Positions 51,785 to 61,264 are shown, numbered from the stretch's first letter. The stretch: 64,000 bases of DNA from Polaribacter aquimarinus (GCF_003129485.1 NZ_QFFG01000002.1:496001-560000); one strand, 5' to 3'. Notes: a model not told the origin generated them from the sequence alone. Numbers and translations: made by a program.

Positions 51785-53557
51785 ATGATGAAGTTGAAAT
51801 TTTACATATCAATAATTATAACACTACTAACAGTTTCTGTTGTAGCTCAAGAAGCAGAATTGACTGCTAAAGTGAGTAAAAATAAGTTGGGTGTAAATCA
51901 GCGTTTGCGAATTGAGTTTTCTATTAACAAACAAGGAGGAGATCATTTTTCTCCCCCAGATTTTAAAAACTTTAAAGTTGTTGGTGGTCCAAGTCAATCG
52001 GTTAGTCAATCTTGGATCAATGGAAAAGTAAGTTTTTCGCAATCCTACACTTATATTATTCAACCCAAAAGAAAAGGAGAAGTAAATATTGGTGCTGCTA
52101 GTATTAAAATTGGAGGGAAAACAATTAAATCTAAACCCATTAAAGTTATTGTTTTAGATGCTGTAGAATTGCCTAAAAACCCTAATGATCCTAATTATAT
52201 AGCTCAACAAAATATTCATTTAGTGGCAGAAATTTCTAAATCTAGACCCTATGTAGGAGAAGGAATTTATGTGGAATACAGACTTTATGTAAGTGAAAAC
52301 ATTAATGTTTATGATTATGGAGTATCGGAAGCACCAAAATATAGTGGTTTTTGGAATCAAGATATAAAAATGAATGGTTTTCCTGTAAAAATGGGAAAAT
52401 ATAATGGTGAAGATTACAGATATGTAGTCATGCAAAAAGCATTATTAATTCCAACAAAAACGGGTAATTTGGTTTTAGATCCAATGAAAATGGATATTGT
52501 AATCGGAGTTCCAACAGGAAGAGCAGATTTTTTTGGAAATGTAATTACAAGAAATATTCGAAAAGAATTTTCGTCTGCTAAAAAAGTTATTCGCCCAAAA
52601 AGTCTTCCTTTAGAAGGTAAACCAGAAAACTTTACTGGAGCTGTTGGAGATTTTAATTTTGCAGTTACACTTAGTAAAGATATTTTAAAATCTAACGAAA
52701 GTTCTCAAATTAAAGTAGGTGTTACCGGAAAAGGAAACTTAAAATTATTCGAATTGCCAGAAGTTACTACTCCTGTGGAATTAGAGAAGTATCAACCAGA
52801 AAGAAAAGAAAAAGTTAGAGTAAGTTCATCAGGAATTTCAGGAACAGTTTCCGATTTATATACTGTGGTACCACAATATAAAGGGAAATATAAAATACCA
52901 AATGTTACTTTTTCTTATTTTAATCCAAAAGAAGAAAAATATTACACACTTTCATCTGAAGATTTATATGTAGATGTTATCGAAGGAAAAGAGTTGATTA
53001 CAAATACCGATAAATTTGATAATTCTGTACAAAAACAAACCGTTAAATTAACAGGGAAGAATTTTAGATATATTCAAACTAAAAGTTCTTTTGAAGCTTT
53101 AGAGAAAGAAGATTTTTTTAAATCAAATTTATACTACCTTCTATTATTGTTGCCTTTAATCGCGATTCCTGTTGGTGTTTTTATAGGAAAACAAAATGAA
53201 GCGAGAAGTAATGATATTGTTGGAAATAAGTTAAGAAAAGCTAATAGGTTAGCTAAGAAATACCTGTCTGAAGCCAAAAAACAGTTGGGTAATAAAGAAG
53301 CGTTTTACGAAGCTTTAGAACGTGCTTTACACAATTATTTAAAAGCTAAGTTAGGGATAGAAACTACAGATATCAGCAAAGAGAAAATCACACAAATTTT
53401 AAAAGATAAAAATGTCGATGAAACTACTAAAAAGCAATTTATTGATGTTTTAAAAAGTTCGGATTTTGCAAGATATACTCCAATTACAGATACTGAAATG
53501 GAAGCAGAGTTTGACCGAGCAAAAGAAGTTATTGTTCAATTAGATAAACAGTTGTAA
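51785..53557 (+). CDS. batD: BatD, oxygen-tolerance-type membrane protein
   Basis: A 590-residue BatD protein. The signal peptide (start at 51785 or the adjacent ATG at 51788) is followed by a large periplasmic beta-rich region made of Ig-like units ('LRIEFSINKQGGDHFSPPDF', 'YVGEGIYVEYRLYV', 'SNESSQIKVGVTGKGNLKLF'). A membrane helix at about 448-466 ('LYYLLLLLPLIAIPVGVFIG') leads to a cytoplasmic helical domain ('FYEALERALHNYLKAKLGIE'). It lies between batC and batE, 2 bp before the latter. It probably forms the periplasmic part of the Bat complex. Confidence 0.93.
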   Translation: MMKLKFYISIIITLLTVSVVAQEAELTAKVSKNKLGVNQRLRIEFSINKQGGDHFSPPDFKNFKVVGGPSQSVSQSWINGKVSFSQSYTYIIQPKRKGEVNIGAASIKIGGKTIKSKPIKVIVLDAVELPKNPNDPNYIAQQNIHLVAEISKSRPYVGEGIYVEYRLYVSENINVYDYGVSEAPKYSGFWNQDIKMNGFPVKMGKYNGEDYRYVVMQKALLIPTKTGNLVLDPMKMDIVIGVPTGRADFFGNVITRNIRKEFSSAKKVIRPKSLPLEGKPENFTGAVGDFNFAVTLSKDILKSNESSQIKVGVTGKGNLKLFELPEVTTPVELEKYQPERKEKVRVSSSGISGTVSDLYTVVPQYKGKYKIPNVTFSYFNPKEEKYYTLSSEDLYVDVIEGKELITNTDKFDNSVQKQTVKLTGKNFRYIQTKSSFEALEKEDFFKSNLYYLLLLLPLIAIPVGVFIGKQNEARSNDIVGNKLRKANRLAKKYLSEAKKQLGNKEAFYEALERALHNYLKAKLGIETTDISKEKITQILKDKNVDETTKKQFIDVLKSSDFARYTPITDTEMEAEFDRAKEVIVQLDKQL

Positions 53558-53559
53558 TT

Positions 53560-54318
53560 ATGAGAAAAGTACTTTTTTTACTGTTAATAATTGCTAGCCA
53601 AGTTACTGCGCAAAGTTTAGATAGCTTGTTTGTTTCTGCAAATGAATTGTACAAAAAAGGAAAATTTGAAGAAGCTATTTCTGCTTATAAAAAAATAGAA
53701 TCTGATAAAGTTATTTCATCAGAATTGTATTATAACTTAGGAAACTCTTACTACAAGCTCAATAAAGTTGGACCCTCTATATATTATTACGAGAAAGCAT
53801 TACAATTAAATCCTTTAAACGAAGATGCAAAAAACAACTTAGTATTTGCAAAACGTTTAGCATTAGATAATATTGAGGATTTACCTCAAACTTTTATTCA
53901 GAAATTAAATACAAGCTATTTGCAAAAAATTTCATACAACCAATGGGCAATGGTAGTTGTTCTATTTTCTTTTTTAGGAGGATTATTATTTTTATTTTAC
54001 TACTATGCTTATTCTTCTTCTAAAAAGAGACTGTTTTTTATAACAAGTATGGTTTGTTTTTTCTTTTTAGTGCTATCAATTTTTATTACTTACAACCAAT
54101 ATAATTTTTCACAAAACAATAAAGAAGCCATTGTTTTTGCAGAAAAAACAGAAGTTAGAAATGCACCGACTTTAAATTCTGAAGCAATATTTGTACTTCA
54201 TGAAGGAACAAAAGTGATTGTTTTAGATGCTGTTGACAATTGGAAAAAAATAAAATTAGCAGATGGTAAATTGGGTTGGATGATTTCTTCAGAAATTAAA
54301 GAATTAGAAGATTTTTAA
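53560..54318 (+). CDS. batE: BatE, TPR/SH3-domain membrane protein
   Basis: A 252-residue protein with signal peptide 'MRKVLFLLLIIASQVTA' and TPRs at about 22-100 ('YKKGKFEEAISAYKKIESDK', 'LYYNLGNSYYKLNKVGPSIY'). Two membrane helices follow at about 128-148 and 155-175, then a C-terminal SH3-like domain (about 188-250; 'EKTEVRNAPTLNSEAIFVLH', 'GTKVIVLDAVDNWKKIKLAD'). It is the last gene of the bat operon. Domain order and position fit BatE of other Flavobacteriia. Confidence 0.92.
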   Translation: MRKVLFLLLIIASQVTAQSLDSLFVSANELYKKGKFEEAISAYKKIESDKVISSELYYNLGNSYYKLNKVGPSIYYYEKALQLNPLNEDAKNNLVFAKRLALDNIEDLPQTFIQKLNTSYLQKISYNQWAMVVVLFSFLGGLLFLFYYYAYSSSKKRLFFITSMVCFFFLVLSIFITYNQYNFSQNNKEAIVFAEKTEVRNAPTLNSEAIFVLHEGTKVIVLDAVDNWKKIKLADGKLGWMISSEIKELEDF

Positions 54319-54380
54319 AAAAATTAACATATTTTTTAAAAAGCTTTCATATTTTTAACGCTTCAATAATAAATTTTGAG

Positions 54381-54692
54381 TTGAGAGTAAAGATTGCACT
54401 TTTTTTTTCGGTATTATTTCTAACCCTAATGGTATCGCCTACAGTAATAAGCCTTACAGATAGTAGTCATAATTTATCTATGCTTATAGATTTTGGAGAA
54501 GAAGAGGAAAGTAAAGGAAAAGAATCTTCAGAGTCTAAAGTAGATTCTGAGTTAAAAATTCATCCTTCATCATCTAACAAATCTTTATTATTGGATAACT
54601 TTTCAAATGCTATAAGTGTGATTTTTCATTCAAATAATTACATTTCAGAATATCCAAAGATTACTACACCACCACCAAAATTTGTGCTATAA
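54381..54692 (+). CDS. Small exported protein with TTG start, unknown
   Basis: A 103-residue frame. No ATG precedes the hydrophobic segment ('VKIALFFSVLFLTLMVSPTV', about residues 3-22), so the TTG at 54381 is the likely start. The rest is acidic and Ser-rich ('FGEEEESKGKESSESKVDSE'), ending 'ITTPPPKFVL'. It looks like a small membrane-anchored or exported protein. I do not recognise a named family. It lies 84 bp before the first SulP transporter gene on the same strand, so it may belong to that operon. Confidence 0.6.
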   Translation: MRVKIALFFSVLFLTLMVSPTVISLTDSSHNLSMLIDFGEEEESKGKESSESKVDSELKIHPSSSNKSLLLDNFSNAISVIFHSNNYISEYPKITTPPPKFVL

Positions 54693-54776
54693 CATTTCAG
54701 TTTTAGTATTAAAAATCAATTCATTTTAATTTAACAAACTCTAAGTAAAATGCTTAGAGTAAAAAATATTTTATAT

Positions 54777-56357
54777 ATGTTTAAACACATAAAAAGTGAT
54801 TTACCAGCAAGTATTGTGGTATTTTTCGTAGCATTACCTTTATGTTTAGGTATTGCATTAGCAAGTGGAGCACCTCTTTTTTCAGGTCTTATTGCGGGAA
54901 TTGTAGGTGGAATTGTAGTTGGGGGTTTAAGTGGCTCTAAGATTGGAGTTAGTGGTCCTGCAGCAGGTCTAGCAGCAATAGTTTTAACTGCCATAGGTAC
55001 ATTGGGGGGGTATCAAAACTTTTTAGTAGCAGTAGTAATTGGTGGAGCTATTCAGATAATTTTTGGGTTCTTAAGAGCAGGAATTATTGGATATTACTTT
55101 CCATCATCAGTAATAAAAGGAATGCTTACAGGTATTGGAATTATAATTATTCTAAAACAAATACCTCATTTTTTTGGTTTTGATTCTGATCCAGAAGGAG
55201 ATTTTGCTTTCTTCCAAGTAGATGGACAGAATACATTTTCAGAAATTTTTATGGCTTTAAATAATATTAGTTTAGGGTCTACGATTGTTGGGTTTATAGG
55301 TTTAGGAATATTAATTCTTTGGAGTAATGTTTTATCGAAAAAAGGAAAAATTTTCCAGCTAATCCAAGGTCCTTTGGTTGCTGTGGTTTTTGGAATTGTG
55401 TATTTTTTTATTACGAGTCAAGATTCTAAATACGGTATTAGCTCAAAACATTTGGTAAGCGTACCAGTACCTGATAGTTTCGATATGTTTATGTCGCAAT
55501 TTAGTTTCCCTAATTTTAGTGCAATATCTAATCCTGAAATTTGGGTAGTTGGTTTTACAATTGCCTTGGTAGCAAGTTTAGAAACGCTTTTATGTGTTGA
55601 GGCAACAGACAAATTGGATCCTCATAAAAATGTAACACCAACCAATAGAGAATTGTTAGCTCAAGGAACAGGAAATATTATTTCTGGTATGATTGGAGGT
55701 TTGCCTATAACTCAGGTAATTGTTAGAAGTTCTGCTAATATTCAATCAGGAGGAAGAACAAAAATGAGTGCGATAATACACGGTTTCTTTTTATTAATTT
55801 CAGTGATTTTAATTCCGACTTTATTAAATAAAATACCACTTTCTGTTTTAGCGGCAGTTTTATTAGTAGTAGGTTATAAATTAGCAAAACCTGCACTCTT
55901 TAAAAAGATGTATAAATTAGGGTGGAAACAGTTTATCCCATTTACTGTAACTGTTTTAGGTATTGTTTTTACAGATTTATTAGTCGGTATTGGTCTTGGT
56001 TTAGGAGTTGGAATAATTGTGATCTTAATCAAAAGTTTTCAAAACTCTCACTTTTTGCATATTGAAGATAAAAGTAATGGAGTACACAAAATTAAAATGA
56101 CACTGGCTGAAGAAGTTACCTTTTTTAACAAAGGTGCAATCTTAAAAGAACTATATAGCCTACCAAGAGATACTTACTTAGAATTAGACGTAAGAAAGAC
56201 GAGGTATTTAGATAACGATATCATTGAAATTTTGGATGATTTTGCAATAAAGGCAAAAGAAAGAAACATAGATATTAAGTTAATTTCTGAAAGAGGAATT
56301 ATTGAAAATCCTACCAGTTATATCGAGTTTTTTAAACTTAGAAAAAAAACGGCTTAA
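54777..56357 (+). CDS. SulP-family anion transporter 1
   Basis: A 526-residue inner-membrane transporter. The frame opens at 54750, but the ATG at 54777 ('MFKHIKSDLPASIVVFFVAL') gives the usual SulP N-terminus. Motifs are 'LPLCLGIALASGAPLFSGLI' and 'GSKIGVSGPAAGLAAIV' in the first helices. There are about eleven membrane helices and a C-terminal degenerate STAS-like domain (about 440-526, 'LELDVRKTRYLDNDIIEILD'). SulP proteins carry sulfate or bicarbonate; linkage to a beta-carbonic anhydrase three genes downstream favours bicarbonate, as discussed for marine Polaribacter. That is inference. Confidence 0.9.
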   Translation: MFKHIKSDLPASIVVFFVALPLCLGIALASGAPLFSGLIAGIVGGIVVGGLSGSKIGVSGPAAGLAAIVLTAIGTLGGYQNFLVAVVIGGAIQIIFGFLRAGIIGYYFPSSVIKGMLTGIGIIIILKQIPHFFGFDSDPEGDFAFFQVDGQNTFSEIFMALNNISLGSTIVGFIGLGILILWSNVLSKKGKIFQLIQGPLVAVVFGIVYFFITSQDSKYGISSKHLVSVPVPDSFDMFMSQFSFPNFSAISNPEIWVVGFTIALVASLETLLCVEATDKLDPHKNVTPTNRELLAQGTGNIISGMIGGLPITQVIVRSSANIQSGGRTKMSAIIHGFFLLISVILIPTLLNKIPLSVLAAVLLVVGYKLAKPALFKKMYKLGWKQFIPFTVTVLGIVFTDLLVGIGLGLGVGIIVILIKSFQNSHFLHIEDKSNGVHKIKMTLAEEVTFFNKGAILKELYSLPRDTYLELDVRKTRYLDNDIIEILDDFAIKAKERNIDIKLISERGIIENPTSYIEFFKLRKKTA

Positions 56358-56368
56358 ATTTAAAAATC

Positions 56369-57157
56369 ATGAATAAAAAATATAGAATTTTGGTTTTGTC
56401 CGATGTTAATAATTCTATTGATAATATCATTCAAAGTGCTTTAAATTTAGCAAAAGTAATAAAAGCAGATATCGAGTTTTTATGTGTAAAAAAACCATCA
56501 GAAATGATTGGTAAAGAAAGCCAACTTTCTGCCATAAGAACTATAAACAGAGAGTTTATTACCACTTCTAATAAAGTAAAAGAGCTCCTTTTAGAAGCCA
56601 AAAAAGGCAGTAATATAAATGTAGATTACAAAGTTTCTATTGGTAACCTTAAAGATGAAATCAGTCAACACATAAAAACGGTTAATCCAGACATTATAGT
56701 TTTAGGAAAAAATAAACCTAAATTTTTAAAATTTACTGGAGATAAAGTCATCAACTTTATTCTTAAAGAATTTAAGGGAATGGTTATGATTGCTTCTGAG
56801 AAAAAAATGTTTGAGGTTAATGATAGCTTAAAGCCAGGTGTTCTAAATAGTCTAAGTGCTTTTAGAAAAAATCATATTATTGGTAATCTTTTAGACAATA
56901 TTAAAAATCCTTTAACTAGATTTAGAATATTAGACCAAAATGAAAATTTTGTTAAAGAAGATAATGATGTAGCTTATAAAGAGTATGTTTTTGATGAAAG
57001 TGATAATGTTGTTAAAAATATTTCTAAGTATTTATCTAAGAGTAATATCAATTTATTATTTATAGATAGAAAACAAGAAAGTTTAAAAAAATCAAAAACA
57101 TCTTTACAAAACATAATAAACACTTTTGATTGTTCTTTAATTTTATCGCCAAATTAA
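56369..57157 (+). CDS. Universal stress protein-like protein between two SulP genes
   Basis: A 262-residue cytoplasmic protein with a USP fold at the N-terminus (about 1-145; 'YRILVLSDVNNSIDNIIQSA', 'NPDIIVLGKNK', where the usual G-x2-G-x9-G ATP site is not clearly preserved). The C-terminal half (about 150-262) looks like a second, degenerate USP unit. It starts 11 bp after SulP 1 and ends 75 bp before SulP 2. USP-domain proteins fused to or next to transporters often regulate them, so control of the SulP carriers is a reasonable inference. Confidence 0.8.
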   Translation: MNKKYRILVLSDVNNSIDNIIQSALNLAKVIKADIEFLCVKKPSEMIGKESQLSAIRTINREFITTSNKVKELLLEAKKGSNINVDYKVSIGNLKDEISQHIKTVNPDIIVLGKNKPKFLKFTGDKVINFILKEFKGMVMIASEKKMFEVNDSLKPGVLNSLSAFRKNHIIGNLLDNIKNPLTRFRILDQNENFVKEDNDVAYKEYVFDESDNVVKNISKYLSKSNINLLFIDRKQESLKKSKTSLQNIINTFDCSLILSPN

Positions 57158-57232
57158 ACATAGCAAAATAGGTTTATTTTAAATTTGAATAGTTAACTTT
57201 AGTTTTTTACATTACCATACTATTTTATTGAT

Positions 57233-59095
57233 ATGAAAAACTTTTTTTCTAATATTAAAGGTGATGCTTTTGGAGGAATTACAGCTGGTATAGTTGCTCT
57301 TCCTTTGGCATTAGCTTTTGGTGTTTCCTCAGGATTAGGACCTACTGCAGGACTTTATGGAGCAATTTTTATTAGCTTTTTTGCAGCTCTTTTTGGAGGT
57401 ACTAATACTCAGATTTCTGGGCCAACAGCTCCAATGACAGCAGTAAGTATGGTTATTATAGCTGGTATTATTGCGACCAATGAAGGAGACATAAATAAAG
57501 CATTACCAGCAATTTTAACGGTTTTTTTATTAGCAGGATTATTCCAAATAGGACTTGGTATTTTAGGATTAGGTAGGTATATTAGATATATTCCTTATCC
57601 AGTGGTTTCTGGCTTTATGACTGCTATTGGGGTAATTATTATTCTAACTCAGATTTTACCTTCTTTAGGTTATGATGCAAAAAAGGACACTGAATTTGTA
57701 TCTCAATTTAAACCACAAGCGGAAGAACTTATCTTAGAGAATATTTTAAAAGAAGAAGTTAAAGAAGGAATTTTAGTTTTAGAAAATTTTGAAGAAACTA
57801 TTAAAAGAGGAAAAATAATCTCTGAAACTCAAATTTTAAATGAATCACAAACTTTGGCTGCAAAAAGTGCTTCAGGTACCATTGGGGCGTTAAGAGTATT
57901 GCCAAGAGCAATTAAAAATATAAATTGGTTAGAATTGCTTTTAGCATTAGGAACTATTATTATTATCTACGGATTTAAACGGATAACTACAAAAATTCCA
58001 AGCACCTTAGTTGCTCTAATTGCCATGTCTGGAATTGCCTATGGATTTAATTTAAATTATATAACAATTAAAGAAATACCAAGTGTAATACCTCAGATTA
58101 AGTGGGAAATATTTTCAGACTTTTCATTAGGTAGTATAACACCCTATATTTTTACAGCATTAACATTATCGCTTTTAGGGGCAATAGATTCATTGCTAAC
58201 AAGTATTGTAGCAGATAATATGACTAAAACTAAACACAAACCGAATAAAGAATTAATTGGTCAAGGAATTGGAAATAGTATTGCTTCTTTGTTTGGCGGA
58301 ATACCTGGGGCAGGTGCAACAATTAGAACGGTTGTTAACATTAATGCCGGAGGAAAAACAAGACTTTCTGGAATGATTGCAGGGATAATGTTGTTAATAG
58401 TGATGTTGCTTTTTGCAGATATAGCATCTAAAATACCAAATGCAGTATTGGCTGGAATCTTAATTACAGTAGGGATAGGAGTAATGGATTATAAAGGATT
58501 AAAAGCAATTCCTTACCTTCCAAAAGATATTAAATTTGGACCTATAAAATTAAGTTCAGAAGTACTTATTATGATAATAGTACTTGTACTATCAACGTTT
58601 TGGGATTTAATTTATGCAGTCGGAATAGGTTTAGTTATAGCTTCTTTAATGTTTATGAAAAAAATTGGAGATTTAACTGCAAAAAGATCAGATGTAAAAC
58701 CATTAAAAGAAGAAGCTTGGGCAGATGAGAAAGATTTTCCTAAAAACTTAACAGAAGAAGTTTTTATAAAACATTTAAAAGGACCTTTGTTTTTTGGTTC
58801 TACAAGTGAGTTTCAACAATTATATCAACAAATACCCATTACTGCCTCTTTAGTAATTATGAGGTTAGGAAGAATGCAATATATGGATCAAACAGGTTTA
58901 TATGCTATGGAAGATATGTTACAAGACTTGAAAACTAAAAATATTGAAGTTCTATTTGTAGACCTCTTAGAACAACCAAAATATATGATGGAAAGAATTG
59001 ATATTATTCCAGATTTTATTCCCGAAGAACACATTTTTAATACTTTTGATGAGTGTGTTGCTTGGGTAAAACAAAATATAAAAGATAAATTTTAA
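57233..59095 (+). CDS. SulP-family anion transporter 2 with STAS domain
   Basis: A 620-residue SulP transporter. N-terminal motifs are 'ITAGIVALPLALAFGVSSGL' and 'GGTNTQISGPTAPMTAVSMV'. A polar insertion at about 145-215 with low hydrophobicity lies between membrane helices and is unusual in length. Later helices carry 'LGAIDSLLTSIVADNMT' and 'GIPGAGATIRTVVNINAGGK'. The C-terminal STAS domain (about 505-620) is complete ('VIMRLGRMQYMDQTGLYAME'). It lies 11 bp upstream of carbonic anhydrase, so bicarbonate is the likely substrate; this is inference from gene linkage. Confidence 0.92.
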   Translation: MKNFFSNIKGDAFGGITAGIVALPLALAFGVSSGLGPTAGLYGAIFISFFAALFGGTNTQISGPTAPMTAVSMVIIAGIIATNEGDINKALPAILTVFLLAGLFQIGLGILGLGRYIRYIPYPVVSGFMTAIGVIIILTQILPSLGYDAKKDTEFVSQFKPQAEELILENILKEEVKEGILVLENFEETIKRGKIISETQILNESQTLAAKSASGTIGALRVLPRAIKNINWLELLLALGTIIIIYGFKRITTKIPSTLVALIAMSGIAYGFNLNYITIKEIPSVIPQIKWEIFSDFSLGSITPYIFTALTLSLLGAIDSLLTSIVADNMTKTKHKPNKELIGQGIGNSIASLFGGIPGAGATIRTVVNINAGGKTRLSGMIAGIMLLIVMLLFADIASKIPNAVLAGILITVGIGVMDYKGLKAIPYLPKDIKFGPIKLSSEVLIMIIVLVLSTFWDLIYAVGIGLVIASLMFMKKIGDLTAKRSDVKPLKEEAWADEKDFPKNLTEEVFIKHLKGPLFFGSTSEFQQLYQQIPITASLVIMRLGRMQYMDQTGLYAMEDMLQDLKTKNIEVLFVDLLEQPKYMMERIDIIPDFIPEEHIFNTFDECVAWVKQNIKDKF

Positions 59096-59106
59096 AATAA
59101 AAAATA

Positions 59107-59736
59107 ATGAGAAAAACAGCAATAAATAAAGATGTGCAAGAAGGTTTAACACCTAATGATGTATTACAAGATTTAATGGACGGAAATAGTCGATTTATAA
59201 ATAATAATTTAGAACAAGTTGCTCATTTAAACTTGGTAAAACAAACTATTACGGGACAATATCCAAAAGCAGTGGTTTTATCTTGTATAGATTCGAGAGT
59301 ACCTGTAGAACAAGTTTTTGATCAATCTATAGGTGATATTTTTGTAGCTAGAGTTGCGGGTAATTTCGAAAATACAGACATTTTAGGAAGTTTAGAATAT
59401 TCTTGTGCAGTGGCAGGGAGTAAATTAGTTTTGGTATTAGGCCATGAAAGTTGTGGCGCAGTTAAAGCAGCTTGTGATGGAGTAGAATTAGGAAACATTA
59501 CTGCAATGCTAGACAATATTATTCCAGCCGTAAAAAAATCATCAGAAGAAGTTAATGGTGAAACAAACTCAACAAACAAAGACTTTGTTGCTAAAACTGT
59601 AGAAAACAATGTCTTGTTAACCATAGATAGAATTCGAGAAAAAAGTGGAATTTTACAAGAATTAGAAGATAATGGTGAAATTAAAATTGTTGGCGGAGTA
59701 TATTCTTTGCAAACAGGTAAAGTAAACTTACTATAA
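59107..59736 (+). CDS. Beta-class carbonic anhydrase
   Basis: A 209-residue zinc enzyme interconverting CO2 and bicarbonate. Zinc ligands are Cys in 'VVLSCIDSRVPVEQVFD' (with the Asp-Arg dyad) and His-x2-Cys in 'LVLGHESCGAVKAA'. No signal peptide is present, so it is cytoplasmic. It is the last gene of SulP1-USP-SulP2-CA, and an uninterrupted palindromic terminator follows. It presumably equilibrates imported bicarbonate with CO2 for carboxylases and pH control. Confidence 0.95.
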   Translation: MRKTAINKDVQEGLTPNDVLQDLMDGNSRFINNNLEQVAHLNLVKQTITGQYPKAVVLSCIDSRVPVEQVFDQSIGDIFVARVAGNFENTDILGSLEYSCAVAGSKLVLVLGHESCGAVKAACDGVELGNITAMLDNIIPAVKKSSEEVNGETNSTNKDFVAKTVENNVLLTIDRIREKSGILQELEDNGEIKIVGGVYSLQTGKVNLL

Positions 59737-59754
59737 TAACTAAAGTTAATAGCG

Positions 59755-59800
59755 AATAAACAAAAGACCCAAGATTTAAATCTTGGGTCTTTTGTTTATT
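59755..59800 (+). terminator. Palindromic terminator of the carbonic anhydrase gene
   Basis: A perfect palindrome with 23 bp arms (59755-59777 with 59778-59800; core AAGACCCAAGATTT/AAATCTTGGGTCTT), followed by T-rich sequence. It also faces the convergent gene ending at 59818 and may serve both. Confidence 0.88.
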
Positions 59801-59817
59801 TTTATATTTACTAAAGT

Positions 59818-60204
59818 TTATCTGTTTCGATTATTTACTCTAGTCATTCTTCCTTCCCAAGATCTTCCACCAAGTGAAGAAGTGTAATAAACTTTCCTGC
59901 CTCTAATACTATTTATCTTAATTTGTAGTTTAGTACCTACTTTAAAAGGAAAATCAGGTAAATTAGTCTCTTTAATAATTAAATTGTATTCACAATCTGA
60001 TTTCCATTCAATATCTGATTTTATATAGTGCTCTTTGTTGTTATGGTATTCAACATAATCGTTTACTCCAAAGACAACTAAAACATCTTTTTTAGCATAT
60101 CTATATTTAAATGTACTATTTTTTAGAGATGAACAATCCTTTTTATCAAAAGACATTAGCGCTACTAAGCTGAATAAGAATATTAATTTGTAAACTTTTT
60201 TCAT
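59818..60204 (-). CDS. Exported protein, unknown
   Basis: A 128-residue protein with a signal peptide ('MKKVYKLIFLFSLVALMSF'). The mature part is beta-rich and basic with two cysteines ('KKDCSSL', 'KSDCEYNL') and a conserved-looking 'LPDFPFKVGTKLQIKINSIR' followed by 'YYTSSLGGRSWEGRMTRV'. I do not recognise a named family, although small secreted Flavobacteriia proteins of this pattern occur. It is convergent with carbonic anhydrase and 53 bp downstream of the CvpA-like gene on the same strand. Confidence 0.65.
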   Translation of the reverse strand: MKKVYKLIFLFSLVALMSFDKKDCSSLKNSTFKYRYAKKDVLVVFGVNDYVEYHNNKEHYIKSDIEWKSDCEYNLIIKETNLPDFPFKVGTKLQIKINSIRGRKVYYTSSLGGRSWEGRMTRVNNRNR

Positions 60205-60257
60205 AGTGATGGTTGTTTATTTACAAGGCAGCAATTTACAAAAAAAGCTACATAAAT

Positions 60258-60773
60258 TTATATAATATTATCAGGGGTTTTTACCTGTTTTTCTTCTTTA
60301 ATAATAGATGGAAAAATAGTAGGGGCTATTTTTTTTACAGGTTTGTATAAAATGGATTCTTCTAAAGTTTCTTTTTCTATGAAAGGAATAGAATCATTGA
60401 TTTTTCCAAAGAAAATAAAAATAACACTTAATACAAGACCTATTTTCATAGCTCCAAAAACACCACCTAAAATTTTATTTAAAACGCCAAGAGAAGCAAA
60501 ATCTGCTATCTTGGTTAGTGCCTTACCCAACAGAGCAATTATAATGATAATAATAACAAAAGTAGTTGCAAAGGCTACTAAAGTCACATATTTCTCGTCC
60601 CAAGATACGGATTCTTTTAGAAAATCTGAAACGAAATAAGAAAAATGAATAGCACCATATACCCCTCCAACTAGAGCTACTAAAGAAGCAACCTCAACAA
60701 ACAGTCCTTTCATTAAGCCTCTTATAAAACCAAACAATAGTAGTGCAGCTATTATAATATCAAAAATATTCAT
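60258..60773 (-). CDS. CvpA-family membrane protein
   Basis: A 171-residue inner-membrane protein with four hydrophobic segments and the CvpA pattern: 'IFDIIIAALLLFGFIRGLMK' at the N-terminus, 'VYGAIHFSYFVSDFL', 'FATTFVIIIIIIALLGKALT' and 'ASLGVLNKILGGVFGAMKIG'. CvpA was named for colicin V production in E. coli and is linked to envelope homeostasis; its function here is not clear. The C-terminal ~35 residues are cytoplasmic and Lys/Glu-rich. Divergent from the 118-residue conserved gene. Confidence 0.88.
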   Translation of the reverse strand: MNIFDIIIAALLLFGFIRGLMKGLFVEVASLVALVGGVYGAIHFSYFVSDFLKESVSWDEKYVTLVAFATTFVIIIIIIALLGKALTKIADFASLGVLNKILGGVFGAMKIGLVLSVIFIFFGKINDSIPFIEKETLEESILYKPVKKIAPTIFPSIIKEEKQVKTPDNII

Positions 60774-60852
60774 TAAATAATTTTTTCAAACCTACATCTT
60801 TTTTTCAAAAATTAAAAATGTCAGTTGTATATTTACCTCATAAACAAGTAGT

Positions 60853-61209
60853 ATGCCAAAAATAATTAGCCTAAAAGAAAAATGGGATAAATTAGTAAAT
60901 AAATTAACAGATCAATTTGCTGATGGAGATGAGTTAAACATAGATGCAATTATCTATTTAATTGGGGTTCAAGAATTGGGACAAGCACATAGAGCCTTTA
61001 AAAAGGATGAGAAAGTAAACTTAATGCATATCGCTATTTGTAAATTATTAGAACCTTATGGCTATTATGAATTCGATTTTTTTGATGATGATGGTTGGCC
61101 GCATTACAGAATACTTACTGAATTACCTAATTTAAAGCCCGGTGAGCAAACAGTTTTAATGAAAGAGGCCATTCTTACCTATTTCGAATCCCTATCTTAT
61201 TTCGATTAA
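60853..61209 (+). CDS. Conserved small cytoplasmic protein, unknown
   Basis: A 118-residue soluble acidic protein without signal peptide. It is helical at the N-terminus ('LKEKWDKLVNKLTDQFADGD', 'AIIYLIGVQELGQAHRAFKK'), then 'AICKLLEPYGYYEFDFFDDD' and 'WPHYRILTELPNLKPGEQTV'. The mixture of conserved-looking aromatic and acidic residues and normal codon use argue that it is a genuine gene. I do not recognise a named family. It is on the same strand as the TlpA-like gene, 55 bp upstream of it. Confidence 0.7.
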   Translation: MPKIISLKEKWDKLVNKLTDQFADGDELNIDAIIYLIGVQELGQAHRAFKKDEKVNLMHIAICKLLEPYGYYEFDFFDDDGWPHYRILTELPNLKPGEQTVLMKEAILTYFESLSYFD

Positions 61210-61264
61210 ACTTTGGTACACTTATTGAAAACCTTTTTTAAGAAGATTAAAACCTAATAATCAA

